From contig JAZNKS010000096.1 in the NCBI GenBank assembly GCA_045578725.1, forward strand, positions 1 to 64,000: a DNA stretch of 64,000 nt. Direction: 5' to 3'. The position numbers and the translations under genes are program-made. Every line of letters begins with the position of its first letter. Positions within the stretch are counted from its first letter, which is position 1. This document shows, in pieces, positions 50,208 through 58,416 of this stretch. This stretch comes from Flemingiibacterium sp045578725. Lineage in GTDB: Bacteria; Bacillota; Clostridia; Oscillospirales; CAG-272. Below the pieces are notes generated by a model. That model was not told the DNA's origin and made no database searches. It saw only the letters and a list, made by a program, of their open reading frames with translations.

Positions 50208-50553
50208 AGAGGTCCTTGCGGTCCGCCCGCTTTGGAAATCCGGGCAGACCTCTCCTTTCAGAGGATTTTCGCATATGACGGCAAAAATTTTCAAAAAGAG
50301 ATCAAAAAAGAGATTGCAGGATTCGCCGCTATATGTTATAATAAATATATCATAATATCCCAAAGTTTCAAGAGGGTTTCGGAAATTTGTTCAATTTCGG
50401 TTATCTGCACAAATTTGCGCGCGAATTTCGTGGAATTTTCTGGCGATATTTTTGTACAAATTTCGTTTCGATTTTCCGGAAGCTTTTGTGTCATCCGACA
50501 AACCCCAAAAAATTGCAACGATTTTTGTAAATAATTAACAAAGGAGAACTGTC
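50208..50553. other. AT-rich divergent intergenic region
   Basis: 346 bases without a gene. It is AT-rich, with short repeated ACAAATTT-type words (about 50408-50415 and 50456-50463). The minus strand carries the best promoter match for the ABC operon. No convincing plus-strand promoter for the next gene was found. Confidence 0.5.
50335..50363 (-). promoter_or_regulatory. Candidate promoter of the ABC/DUF1854 operon
   Basis: On the minus strand TTGGGA (50358-50363), a 17-base spacer and TATAAC (50335-50340). The leader to the ATG would be about 120 bases. Confidence 0.5.
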
Positions 50554-50898
50554 ATGGCCGGCTTCCTCAAACGGCTCTTCAAAAACAAGAACGAAAACTC
50601 AAAATCCTTCCGGATTGATATGGCAAAGCATCTGTCCGGGCGCGCCATCAAATACTGCACCGAGCGCAACATGGAGGACAATACCGACCTGGTCATCGGC
50701 CGTTCGGGCTGTCTTTCCATCAAGGATGACGAATTTCTGGTGCTCTCCAGTGCCGATATCGTTTTCCGCTGCAAAATCACGGAGCTGAAGGCATGGGAGC
50801 TGATGAGCAATGACGGCGCGATGCTCACCGGTCCCGATCTCACGCACGGCGGAAAAGAGCGCACGATTATGGTTTACTATACCTATTATATTAAGTAG
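50554..50898 (+). CDS. Hypothetical protein (114 aa)
   Basis: A 114-residue soluble protein with a basic N-terminus (FLKRLFKNKNENSKSF), a Cys (IKYCTERN), and beta-rich middle and C-terminal parts (DLVIGRSGCLSIKD, FLVLSSADIVFRC, TIMVYYTYYIK). The pattern could be a small PH-like or SH3-like fold, and its position divergent from exporters with PH-like N-termini is suggestive only. AAAGGAGAA precedes the ATG. Confidence 0.55.
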   Translation: MAGFLKRLFKNKNENSKSFRIDMAKHLSGRAIKYCTERNMEDNTDLVIGRSGCLSIKDDEFLVLSSADIVFRCKITELKAWELMSNDGAMLTGPDLTHGGKERTIMVYYTYYIK

Positions 50899-51036
50899 GC
50901 CTTCCGGCAATGGGGCAGTTTCCCCCCAAAGCAAGACTTTTTGTCCGGAATTCACGCAATTTCCCGGAAGGAAAATCTGCATTTTTGTACAGAACGCCAA
51001 AAGACGAAAATTGGCCAAAAAAATTTGCAAAATGTC

Positions 51037-51065
51037 TTGCAATTTTCCCGCAAAACGTTTATTAT
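51037..51065 (+). promoter_or_regulatory. Promoter of the 51-58 kb catabolic operon
   Basis: TTGCAA (51037-51042), a 17-base spacer and TATTAT (51060-51065). Confidence 0.75.
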
Positions 51066-51071
51066 ATACAT

Positions 51072-51135
51072 GAGCGGCAATTCCGCTCGTGTGCGGTAAA
51101 GACCGTCACGGTTATGGACGGCAATCTTTGCCGTA
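51072..51135 (+). promoter_or_regulatory. Hairpin-rich 5' leader
   Basis: Three short hairpins stand in a row: GAGCGG/CCGCTC, GACCGT/ACGGTT and ACGGCAA/TTGCCGT. They lie within the 90-base leader before the first dehydrogenase. No known riboswitch was recognised and there is no leader terminator. Confidence 0.45.
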
Positions 51136-51166
51136 ATGTTGAAATCTATTTTTGGAGGTAGTTATT

Positions 51167-52270
51167 ATGGCTACAATCATCGGTGCAAACGACACCATCC
51201 GCGTGGGCATCATCGGCTGCGGCGGCATCGCCAACGGCAAGCATATGCCCAACATCAAAAAGGTTCCCGGCGTTGAGATGGTTGCATTCTGCGACATCAT
51301 CATCGAAAAGGCCGAGAAGGCAAAGAAGAACTACGGTACGCCCGATGCCGCTGTTTACGAGGATTACAAGCAGCTGCTCGAGGACAAGACAATCGATGTC
51401 GTTCATGTCTGCACCCCCAACCGTGCACACAGCTTCATCACCGTTGACGCGCTGAACGCCGGCAAGCACGTTATGTGCGAAAAGCCCATGGCCATCAACT
51501 CCGCTGAGGCTCTCAAGATGATCGAAGCCGCCAAGAAGAGCGGCAAGAAGCTCACCATCGGCTACCAGAGCCGTCAGAGAGCAAACTCCCGGTTCATGAA
51601 GGCAGAGGCCGAGAAGGGCACCTTCGGTGATATCTACTACGCTGAAGCCATCGCCATCCGCCGCCGCGCCGTTCCGACCTGGGGCGTATTCCTCAACGAA
51701 TACGAGCAGGGCGGCGGTCCGCTGATCGATATCGGCACCCATGCTCTGGACCTCACTCTCTGGATGATGGACAACTACAAGCCGAAGTACTGCCTCGGCA
51801 CTACCTACCATGCACTCAATAACCAGACCCAGACCGGCAACGCATGGGGCGACTGGGATCCCGAAAAATTCACCGTTGAGGATGCTGCATTCGGTATGGT
51901 TGTCATGGAGAACGGCGCTACCATCAATCTGCGTGCTACCTGGGCTCTCAACTATGCCGATCCGGCGGAAGCCATCACCACCATCTGCGGCACCAAGGCC
52001 GGTGCGGACATGAAGGGCGGCAGCGGTATGCGCATCAACCATATCATCAACGGCCGTCAGTCCATCACCGATGTCAACATGAGCGCCGGCGGCGTTGCCT
52101 TCTATGAGGGTGCCTCCGATGACATGGCTCACCTGGAGCAGCTCCAGTGGTACGATGCCATCCGCAAGGACAAGAATCCCTGCGTTCTGCCCGAGCAGGC
52201 TTACTGCGTAACCCAGATTCTGGAAGGCATCTACACCTCCGCCAAGACCGGCGATATCTATCGTTTCTGA
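51167..52270 (+). CDS. Gfo/Idh/MocA-family oxidoreductase
   Basis: A 367-residue NAD(P)-dependent dehydrogenase. The Rossmann motif is VGIIGCGGIANGKH (about 13-26), the signature EKPMA is at about 106-110, and the catalytic region DIGTHALDL (His) lies in the C-terminal beta domain. Family members oxidise sugars, inositols or their derivatives. GGAGG lies upstream of the ATG at 51167, and a TTG at 51152 is in frame but less likely. It is the first gene of an operon with sugar isomerase-like proteins. Confidence 0.9.
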   Translation: MATIIGANDTIRVGIIGCGGIANGKHMPNIKKVPGVEMVAFCDIIIEKAEKAKKNYGTPDAAVYEDYKQLLEDKTIDVVHVCTPNRAHSFITVDALNAGKHVMCEKPMAINSAEALKMIEAAKKSGKKLTIGYQSRQRANSRFMKAEAEKGTFGDIYYAEAIAIRRRAVPTWGVFLNEYEQGGGPLIDIGTHALDLTLWMMDNYKPKYCLGTTYHALNNQTQTGNAWGDWDPEKFTVEDAAFGMVVMENGATINLRATWALNYADPAEAITTICGTKAGADMKGGSGMRINHIINGRQSITDVNMSAGGVAFYEGASDDMAHLEQLQWYDAIRKDKNPCVLPEQAYCVTQILEGIYTSAKTGDIYRF

Positions 52271-52332
52271 TCATACATCCGCGGCGGAGATTCCCCGCTC
52301 CGCCGCATCAATTCTGAAAGGAAGAATTTCAA

Positions 52333-53301
52333 ATGAAACTTTCCGTTCTTGCCAACTGCTACGGCAGCAAGACGCTTGACGAAACGCTCTCCATCTTCTC
52401 GAAGATGGGCGTTGAAGCCGTTGAAATCGGCGCCGGCGGCTATCCCGGCAAAGCACACTGCAATCCCGCTGTTCTTCTGAAGGACGAGGCCGAATTCAAG
52501 AAATTCATGGCCACCTTTGAAAAGTACGGCATTGAGCCCTGCGCTCTGGCCTGCCACGGCAACCCCGTTCATCCGAACAAGGAGATCGCCGCTTCCTTTG
52601 AGGCCGATTTCCGCGATGCCGTTCTGCTGGCTGAAAAGATGGGCCTTGACACCGTTATCACCTTCTCCGGCTGCCCCGGCGACTTCGAGGGCGCCAAGTA
52701 TCCGAACTGGGTCACCTGCCCCTGGCCGGACGATTTCCTCTCGATTCTCGACTATCAGTGGAACGAGGTTCTTATCCCCTACTGGAAGGAAGAGGTCAAG
52801 TTTGCCAACGCTCACGGCGTAACCAAGATTGCGCTGGAGATGCACCCCGGCTTCTGCGTTTACAATCCCGAAACCCTGCTGAAGCTCCGTGCGGCCGTCG
52901 GCCCGACCATCGGCGCCAACTTCGACCCGTCCCACCTGATCTGGCAGGGCATCGATCCCGTTGCGGCCATCCGCGAGCTGGAGGGTGCCATCTACCACTT
53001 CCATGCCAAGGACACCAAGGTTGACCAGATCAACACCGCGAAGTTCGGTGTTCTGGACACCAAGCATTACGGCGATGAGCTCCATCGCTCCTGGGTCTTC
53101 CGTGCCATCGGCTACGGCAACGATATCGCTTACTGGAAGGATATCGCCTCCGCTCTCCGTCTGGTCGGCTATGATAAGGTTATGTCCATCGAGCACGAGG
53201 ATTCCCTCATGAGCATCGACGAGGGTCTTGCCAAGGCTGTCGAGGTATTGAAGCAGGTTATCATCAAGGATCCCAAGCCGGGATCGATGGCCTGGGCCTG
53301 A
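52333..53301 (+). CDS. Sugar phosphate isomerase/epimerase-like TIM barrel
   Basis: A 322-residue AP-endonuclease-2-fold protein of the IolE/IolH-like group. Metal-binding residues are expected in EIGAGGYPG, ALACHGNPVHP (His), ITFSGCPGD, ALEMHPGF (Glu, His), NFDPSHLIWQG (Asp, His), YHFHAKD and the C-terminal SIEHED. Such enzymes epimerise or dehydrate keto-sugars or keto-inositols. It sits between two Gfo/Idh/MocA dehydrogenases, as in inositol or rare-sugar pathways. The exact substrate is unknown. Confidence 0.87.
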   Translation: MKLSVLANCYGSKTLDETLSIFSKMGVEAVEIGAGGYPGKAHCNPAVLLKDEAEFKKFMATFEKYGIEPCALACHGNPVHPNKEIAASFEADFRDAVLLAEKMGLDTVITFSGCPGDFEGAKYPNWVTCPWPDDFLSILDYQWNEVLIPYWKEEVKFANAHGVTKIALEMHPGFCVYNPETLLKLRAAVGPTIGANFDPSHLIWQGIDPVAAIRELEGAIYHFHAKDTKVDQINTAKFGVLDTKHYGDELHRSWVFRAIGYGNDIAYWKDIASALRLVGYDKVMSIEHEDSLMSIDEGLAKAVEVLKQVIIKDPKPGSMAWA

Positions 53302-53316
53302 AGCTGGGCCTGAAGC
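53293..53316 (+). repeat. 12-bp tandem duplication across a stop codon
   Basis: TGGGCCTGAAGC occurs twice in direct succession (53293-53304, 53305-53316). It includes the TGA of the upstream gene, so the second copy also holds a TGA. It is a recent slippage-type duplication. Confidence 0.85.
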
Positions 53317-53449
53317 CCTGCATCTGCAGCGCCGCTTTGCGGCGTTATGAGTCCGGCCTGAAAGGCTCCGGGATATGCGGCGGGCGATTCGCAAGTCGTC
53401 CCTGCTGCAAATTTATTGATAGACTGATTTACTTTCAGAGGTCATACTT

Positions 53450-54487
53450 ATGAAAAACTTAGTTGTTATCGGCTACGGCGGAATGGGCGGCTGGCACGTT
53501 GAGCGCGCGCTCAAGAGTGATGTTGTCCGCCTGAAGGGCATTTATGACATCAAGGAGGAGCGCAGCGAGCTCGCACGCTCCCGCGGCATCTATGCCTACG
53601 ATTCCTTTGAGGCGGTTCTCGCCGATCCGGAAGTTGATATGGTCACCGTTGCCATCCCCAACGATCAGCATGAGCCGGTCGTTATCAAGGCTCTGGAAGC
53701 CGGCAAGAACGTCATCTGCGAAAAGCCGGTTACCCTCTGCTCCGAATCCCTGCAGAGAATGATCGATGCCGCCAACAAGGCCGGTAAGATCTTCTCCGTT
53801 CATCAGAACCGCCGCTGGGATGTGGATACCCTTGCCATGAAGAAGCTCTACGAAACCGGTGAGCTGGGCGAGGTCTTCAACATTGAATCCCGCGTGCACG
53901 GTTCCCGCGGCATTCCCTCCGACTGGCGCGGCATGAAGGAGTACGGCGGCGGCATGATCTATGACTGGGGCATCCACCTCATCGACCAGATCCTGCAGAT
54001 CGTTCCCTCGAAGATCGACACCGTCTTCTGCCGCCTCGATCACCTCACCAACACCGAGGTTGATGACGGCTTCAAGCTGGAGCTGATGTTCGAAAACGGC
54101 TGCCGCGCTTACATTGAGCTTGGTACCTATAACTTCATCGCCCTGCCCCGTTTCTATATGCAGGGCCGCAAGGGCACCGCGCTGATCACCGACTGGCGCG
54201 AGAACTGCAAGGTTGTCAGGTGCAAGGCATGGCATGAATCCGATGTCATCCCGGTTGAAACCGCCGCCGGTCTTACCAAGACCATGGCACCCCGCGATGA
54301 AATCACCACAGATACCTACGAGATCGACCGTCCGGTATCGGATGTTCACGATTATTACCGCAACTTCGTCAAGGCCATCGACGGCATCGAAACCCAGCTC
54401 GTTACCCACGAGCAGATGATGCTGGACATGAAGGTCATGGAGGCTGCGTTCAAGTCGGCCGAGCTTGGTCAGGTCATCAAATTCTGA
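53450..54487 (+). CDS. Gfo/Idh/MocA-family oxidoreductase
   Basis: A 345-residue dehydrogenase. The Rossmann motif is VVIGYGGMGGWHVE (4-17), the signature CEKPVTLC lies at about 88-95, HQNRRWDVD follows, and DWGIHLIDQ has the catalytic His. It is only distantly similar to the upstream dehydrogenase (51167), so a second oxidation step, or the reverse reduction after epimerisation, is plausible. Upstream is a 148-base gap with a small CGCCGC/GCGGCG hairpin. It is in the same direction and probably in the same operon. Confidence 0.9.
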   Translation: MKNLVVIGYGGMGGWHVERALKSDVVRLKGIYDIKEERSELARSRGIYAYDSFEAVLADPEVDMVTVAIPNDQHEPVVIKALEAGKNVICEKPVTLCSESLQRMIDAANKAGKIFSVHQNRRWDVDTLAMKKLYETGELGEVFNIESRVHGSRGIPSDWRGMKEYGGGMIYDWGIHLIDQILQIVPSKIDTVFCRLDHLTNTEVDDGFKLELMFENGCRAYIELGTYNFIALPRFYMQGRKGTALITDWRENCKVVRCKAWHESDVIPVETAAGLTKTMAPRDEITTDTYEIDRPVSDVHDYYRNFVKAIDGIETQLVTHEQMMLDMKVMEAAFKSAELGQVIKF

Positions 54488-54564
54488 TCCAACCGTACAT
54501 TTAACGGCGGGCGGCTGCATCATCGCGGCGGCCCGCCAATTTTTCACAGAAAGTGAGTATCTTT

Positions 54565-55449
54565 ATGAAAGCAACCGAATGGAAGGTCGGTATGTCCTCC
54601 TGCTGCCGGGGACCGCTCGACCGCACATTATTTGAAGATTACGCGAAGGCCCGCATTGACTGCATGGAGGTTTCCTTCGGCGGTAAGCATCAGGCGGATG
54701 GAGCCGACTGGAAGCAGATCGAAAAGGATGCCCGCGACACCGGCATCCGCCTCTGGTCCCTGCACATTCCCTTCTATCCCTTTGAAATCATCAACATCGC
54801 ATCCCTTGATAAGGATATCCGCCGCCAGAGTGTTGAGCTGATCGGCGAATGGATCAAAAAAGGCGGAGATATCGGCATTCCGGTTGCGGTTATTCATCCC
54901 AGCGGTGAGCCGAACGAGGATCACGAACGTCCCGACCGGCTGAAATATGCCGGCGAGTGCTTATCCGAGCTTGCCGAAATCGCGGCCTGCTCCGGCGTAA
55001 CCGTCGCCGTCGAGGATCTGCCCCGCACCTGCCTCGGCAATCATTCTGACGATATCCTTGCCATGCTGGCCGCCGATGATCGCCTGCGTGTCTGCTTCGA
55101 CACCAATCATCTGCTGATTCAGGACAACCTCGACTTTGTCAAGGCGGTCGGCGATAAGATCATCACCCTCCATGTATCCGATTACGATAAGCGCAACGAG
55201 CGCCATTGGCTCCCCGGCGAAGGCCTTATCGATTGGCCCGCGCTGGTCACGGCGCTGGAGGACTGCGGCTATACCGGCCCGTGGATGTATGAAATCAGCC
55301 TGAAGGCCCCGAAATCCATCACGCGCGAGCGGGAGCTGACCTTTGCGGATTTCCGTGAGAATTATGAGCTCTGCACGAATAAGCAGCCGCTGAAGGTCAT
55401 CGGCAAGCCCGTCGAGGCCGAATGCCTGGCCAACGCTTACATCAAATGA
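54565..55449 (+). CDS. Sugar phosphate isomerase/epimerase-like TIM barrel (paralogue 1)
   Basis: A 294-residue AP-endonuclease-2-fold protein. Motifs are SLHIPFYPF, AVIHPSGEPNEDHERPDRL, VAVEDLPRTCLGN (metal Glu), VCFDTNHLL (Asp, His), TLHVSDYDKRNERHWLPGEG and YTGPWMYEI. The start at 54565 follows AAAGTGAG. A GTG at 54553 would add four residues. Its stop overlaps the next gene, which is a clear paralogue, so the two may form a heteromer or treat related substrates. Confidence 0.87.
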   Translation: MKATEWKVGMSSCCRGPLDRTLFEDYAKARIDCMEVSFGGKHQADGADWKQIEKDARDTGIRLWSLHIPFYPFEIINIASLDKDIRRQSVELIGEWIKKGGDIGIPVAVIHPSGEPNEDHERPDRLKYAGECLSELAEIAACSGVTVAVEDLPRTCLGNHSDDILAMLAADDRLRVCFDTNHLLIQDNLDFVKAVGDKIITLHVSDYDKRNERHWLPGEGLIDWPALVTALEDCGYTGPWMYEISLKAPKSITRERELTFADFRENYELCTNKQPLKVIGKPVEAECLANAYIK

Positions 55450-56342
55450 AGACTCTGCCCATCGGAATCTCCTCCTGCTGCATTCAGGATGTGACCCGCG
55501 CGCTTTTTGAAGAATACCGGGAAGCGGGGATCTCCCATATGGAGATCTCCGTGCCGCCCGCCATACTTTCAGCGCTGGATTTTCCGGCCATCCGCCGGTT
55601 TGCCGATGAATACGGCGTAACGCTCTGGTCGGTGCATCTTCCCTTCTATCCCGCCTCCAAGGTCAATCTTTCCGATCCCGATCCCGCCGTGCGCGATCAT
55701 GCCATCCGATCGCACGGGGAACATATCCGCCGCGCCGGGGATGCCGGAGTCGCCGTCGCTGTGGTCCATCCCAGCAGCGGCCCGATTGATCCGGATGCCG
55801 ACCGCGCCGAGAGGCTGAAGTATGCAAAAGATTCGCTGTCCCGCCTTGCCGCTGCCGCCGATGCGGCCGGGATGAAGCTCGCCGTGGAGAATATGGTCCG
55901 TACCGGCCTTGGCAACCGCTCGGCGGAGATGCAGGCCCTGCTTTCGGACGATGAGCGGCTCGGCATGACCTTCGATATCAATCATCCGCTTTATGAGAAT
56001 CCCATCGAATTCATAAAGCCGCTGCTTCCCCGCCTCACCACGATCCATGTTTCGGATTATGACGGTTACAACGAGCGGCATTGGATGCCGGGCGAGGGAA
56101 TCATCGATTGGAATGGCCTTTTCCGGACTCTGACGGAGGGCGGATACACAAGCCCGTGGATGTATGAGCTTCGCTACGAATGTCCGAAAACCATCGCCCG
56201 CCGGACGCTTAAAGCCGCCGATTACCGCAAAAACGCCGAAACCATCTTCAGCGGCCGGATTCCGGAGCCGATCGGACAGCCAATCCCGGAGGTCTGCCGC
56301 GAGGAGGCCTTCCTCGATAAACCGGCCTGGCTTCAAAAATGA
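55446..56342 (+). CDS. Sugar phosphate isomerase/epimerase-like TIM barrel (paralogue 2)
   Basis: A 298-residue tandem paralogue of the upstream gene: SVHLPFYPA, VVHPSSGPIDPDADR, LAVENMVRTGLGN, MTFDINHPLY, TIHVSDYDGYNERHWMPGEG and YTSPWMYEL align closely with it. All likely metal ligands are kept, except that the Asp-Thr-Asn-His block reads DINH. Its ATG overlaps the preceding TGA (ATGA). The coupled expression and shared motifs indicate a recent local duplication. Confidence 0.87.
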   Translation: MKTLPIGISSCCIQDVTRALFEEYREAGISHMEISVPPAILSALDFPAIRRFADEYGVTLWSVHLPFYPASKVNLSDPDPAVRDHAIRSHGEHIRRAGDAGVAVAVVHPSSGPIDPDADRAERLKYAKDSLSRLAAAADAAGMKLAVENMVRTGLGNRSAEMQALLSDDERLGMTFDINHPLYENPIEFIKPLLPRLTTIHVSDYDGYNERHWMPGEGIIDWNGLFRTLTEGGYTSPWMYELRYECPKTIARRTLKAADYRKNAETIFSGRIPEPIGQPIPEVCREEAFLDKPAWLQK

Positions 56343-56356
56343 AAGGAACACGCTTT

Positions 56357-56908
56357 ATGGTCGATCTGCTTGATCTGCACAAATATTTCATCCTCCAGCA
56401 TCTGAAGGAGGGCGACACCGCCGTCGATTACACGATGGGCAACGGTCACGATACCGCGTTTCTGTCGAATACCGTCGGCGCAAGCGGCAAGGTTTTCGCC
56501 TTCGATGTTCAGCTGGATGCGCTGAATTCCACCCGGAAGACCCTTGAAAAAGAGGGCTGTCCCGACAATTATACCCTGCTCTGCGCCTCCCATCACCGGG
56601 CCGAGGAATTCGTGACGGGCAAGGTCAAGGCCGGAATGTTCAATCTCGGCTATCTGCCCGGAAGCGACAAAAGCATCACCACCATGCATGAAACCACGCT
56701 TCCCGCCATCGATGCCGCCATCCGGCTGATGGATAAGGATGCGATCGTGCTGATCGCCGTTTATCCGGGCCATGCGGAGGGCGAGCTGGAGGGCCGTCTG
56801 GTGCAGGAAAAGCTGTCCGGACTTGACCGCCGCCTGTATACGGTCGCCTGCTTCAAAATGGTGAATTCTCCCACCAGCCCCTTCTTCTACATCATCGAGG
56901 GCCGCTGA
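56357..56908 (+). CDS. mnmM: tRNA wobble-uridine methyltransferase MnmM (YtqB family)
   Basis: A 183-residue class I SAM methyltransferase of the YtqB/'rRNA methylase' family. The SAM-binding motif is VDYTMGNGHDTAFL, followed by VFAFDVQLDAL. The conserved MFNLGYLPGSDK and VYPGHAEGE complete the family pattern. YtqB of Bacillus (MnmM) makes mnm5U at tRNA position 34. The start at 56357 follows AAAGGA; the ATG at 56339 overlaps the upstream stop and is also possible. Finding it behind sugar-catabolism genes is probably incidental read-through. Confidence 0.85.
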   Translation: MVDLLDLHKYFILQHLKEGDTAVDYTMGNGHDTAFLSNTVGASGKVFAFDVQLDALNSTRKTLEKEGCPDNYTLLCASHHRAEEFVTGKVKAGMFNLGYLPGSDKSITTMHETTLPAIDAAIRLMDKDAIVLIAVYPGHAEGELEGRLVQEKLSGLDRRLYTVACFKMVNSPTSPFFYIIEGR

Positions 56909-57303
56909 TGACCTCGTTTCTCAATCTGATCGATATCCCGACCGGCCGCGAGATCCGGCTGGCGGAGCTTGGCTTCACGGCCGGCGATCCCTCCTTTGCG
57001 GACGGCGGCATCGTCTTTTCGCGCGGGGAGAATTGGCTCCGCTTTGATCTTGAATCCGGTCGGATCATCCCCGCCACGGGGATCCCGGATGCCAGCCCGG
57101 AGGATAACGGCCCGCATCTCCGCTTTGCCAATCCGGCCGGCGGCGGCCTTTTCTACACCGAGCTTGTGTATGCGGGCCGGACGCTCGTGCACTTTATGGG
57201 AAGCGGGCATTCCATCGGCTCCAATCCCCTCTCCCCGGACGGTCGGCAGATCGTCTTTGTCGGATACCCCTCCCCCGCCGGCTTCGGGCCGGACGAGGGA
57301 TAA
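56908..57303 (+). CDS. Small beta-propeller-like protein (131 aa)
   Basis: A 131-residue protein whose ATG overlaps the mnmM stop (TGATG). It contains strips of the TolB/PD40 type: DPSFADGGIVFSRGENWLRFD and NPLSPDGRQIVFVGYPSP. Only about two blades are present, too few to close a propeller, so it is either part of an oligomer or a fragment of a larger ancestor. No catalytic residue is evident. Confidence 0.55.
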   Translation: MTSFLNLIDIPTGREIRLAELGFTAGDPSFADGGIVFSRGENWLRFDLESGRIIPATGIPDASPEDNGPHLRFANPAGGGLFYTELVYAGRTLVHFMGSGHSIGSNPLSPDGRQIVFVGYPSPAGFGPDEG

Positions 57304-57325
57304 ATTCAAGTCAAGGAGAAGTGTT

Positions 57326-58321
57326 ATGGAAAACATTCAGGACATTGTAGATCATATCCGCGCACGGGTGGAAGCCCACCGAATCGCCGACGGTCAGTAC
57401 GCCCGCTATCTCTGGCAGAATAAAGCCGGCACCCGCGAGATGGGCACCAATCCCTACGGATGCGCCGATGCCGCCAACATTCTCTACACAATCGGCGATT
57501 TTCCCGCCGATCCGATCAGGCGCGCCGCATGGGTTGAAACGATGCAGGCCATGCAGGATCCCGAAACCGGTCTGTTCACGGAATCGACCCACCACACGAT
57601 TCACACCACCGCACACGTTATCGCCGCGATGGAGCTTTTCGATGCCGTCCCCCTTCATCCGCTGACGGCCCTGCTGGATCTGAAAAAAGAGGCGCGCCTT
57701 GAGACATTTCTCGATCATCTGGACTGGTATGGGGCGCCGTGGAGCCAATCCCATCAGGGGGCCGGCCTGTATGCCGCGCTGTCGCTGACGGGAGATGCCG
57801 ACCGCGATTGGACCGGGCGCTATTTTTCCTGGCTCTGGGATAACGCCGATCCGGTGACCGGCTTCTGGCGGGTCGGACAGACCGACCGCGAGGGAACAAG
57901 GCCGCTGTATGAGCATATGGCCGGCTCCTTCCATTATCTCTTCAATCATGAATATGCCCGCCGTCCACTCCGCTATCCCGAGGCTGTGATCGACAGCTGT
58001 CTGCCGATGCGCCCCACGATGCCGTCATCCTTCGGACGGGAGGCCAACTTCCTTGAAATCGACTGGATCTTCTGCATGACCCGCGCGGCCCGGCAGACAC
58101 CCCACCGGTTTGAGGAAATCCGCGATACCCTGCGCGCCTTCACGGCGGATTATCTGCATTTCTGGCGGGAAGCCGATTGGGAAACGAACGAATCGCTCAA
58201 CGATCTGCATATGCTCTTCGGCGGTGTCTGCGCACTGGCCGAGCTGCAGCAGTTCCTGCGCGGCGAGCTTGTCACCGACAAGCCACTCCGCCTGGTACTG
58301 GACCGGCGCCCGTTCATCTGA
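57326..58321 (+). CDS. Alpha-toroid-like protein of unknown function
   Basis: A 331-residue soluble protein, predicted mostly helical with aromatic, His-rich repeats (MQDPETGLFTESTHHTIHTTAHVIAAME, HQGAGLYAALSL, DPVTGFWRVGQTD). The repeated QDPETGLF/DPVTGFW turn is typical of (alpha/alpha)6 or terpenoid-cyclase-type toroids, a fold also used by glycoside hydrolases and lyases. AAGGAGAA precedes the ATG, and a longer frame starting at 56969 is rejected. It is the last gene of the operon and may act on the same sugar-derived substrate. No catalytic residues could be assigned. Confidence 0.6.
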   Translation: MENIQDIVDHIRARVEAHRIADGQYARYLWQNKAGTREMGTNPYGCADAANILYTIGDFPADPIRRAAWVETMQAMQDPETGLFTESTHHTIHTTAHVIAAMELFDAVPLHPLTALLDLKKEARLETFLDHLDWYGAPWSQSHQGAGLYAALSLTGDADRDWTGRYFSWLWDNADPVTGFWRVGQTDREGTRPLYEHMAGSFHYLFNHEYARRPLRYPEAVIDSCLPMRPTMPSSFGREANFLEIDWIFCMTRAARQTPHRFEEIRDTLRAFTADYLHFWREADWETNESLNDLHMLFGGVCALAELQQFLRGELVTDKPLRLVLDRRPFI

Positions 58322-58373
58322 TTTCAGACTCCGGTGAGCGCACCGGCCAAGGTCCCGGCAAAGCAAAAAAAGA

Positions 58374-58406
58374 GTGCTGCAGCAAGCATCCGGCTTGCTG
58401 CAGCAC
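58374..58406 (-). terminator. Terminator of the truncated solute-binding gene
   Basis: The 14-bp stem GTGCTGCAGCAAGC/GCTTGCTGCAGCAC is followed on the minus strand by CTCTTTTTTTG. It also faces the end of the plus-strand operon. Confidence 0.85.
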
Positions 58407-58416
58407 CTTATTTATT

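Noticed and set aside
50513..50541. TTGCAA with TAACAA as a promoter for the gene at 50554
   Set aside because: The -10 box would overlap the ribosome site, leaving no leader, and it matches poorly.
56969..57325. N-terminal extension of the toroid protein to 56969
   Set aside because: It overlaps the small propeller gene in another frame. The ATG at 57326 has AAGGAGAA at good spacing.
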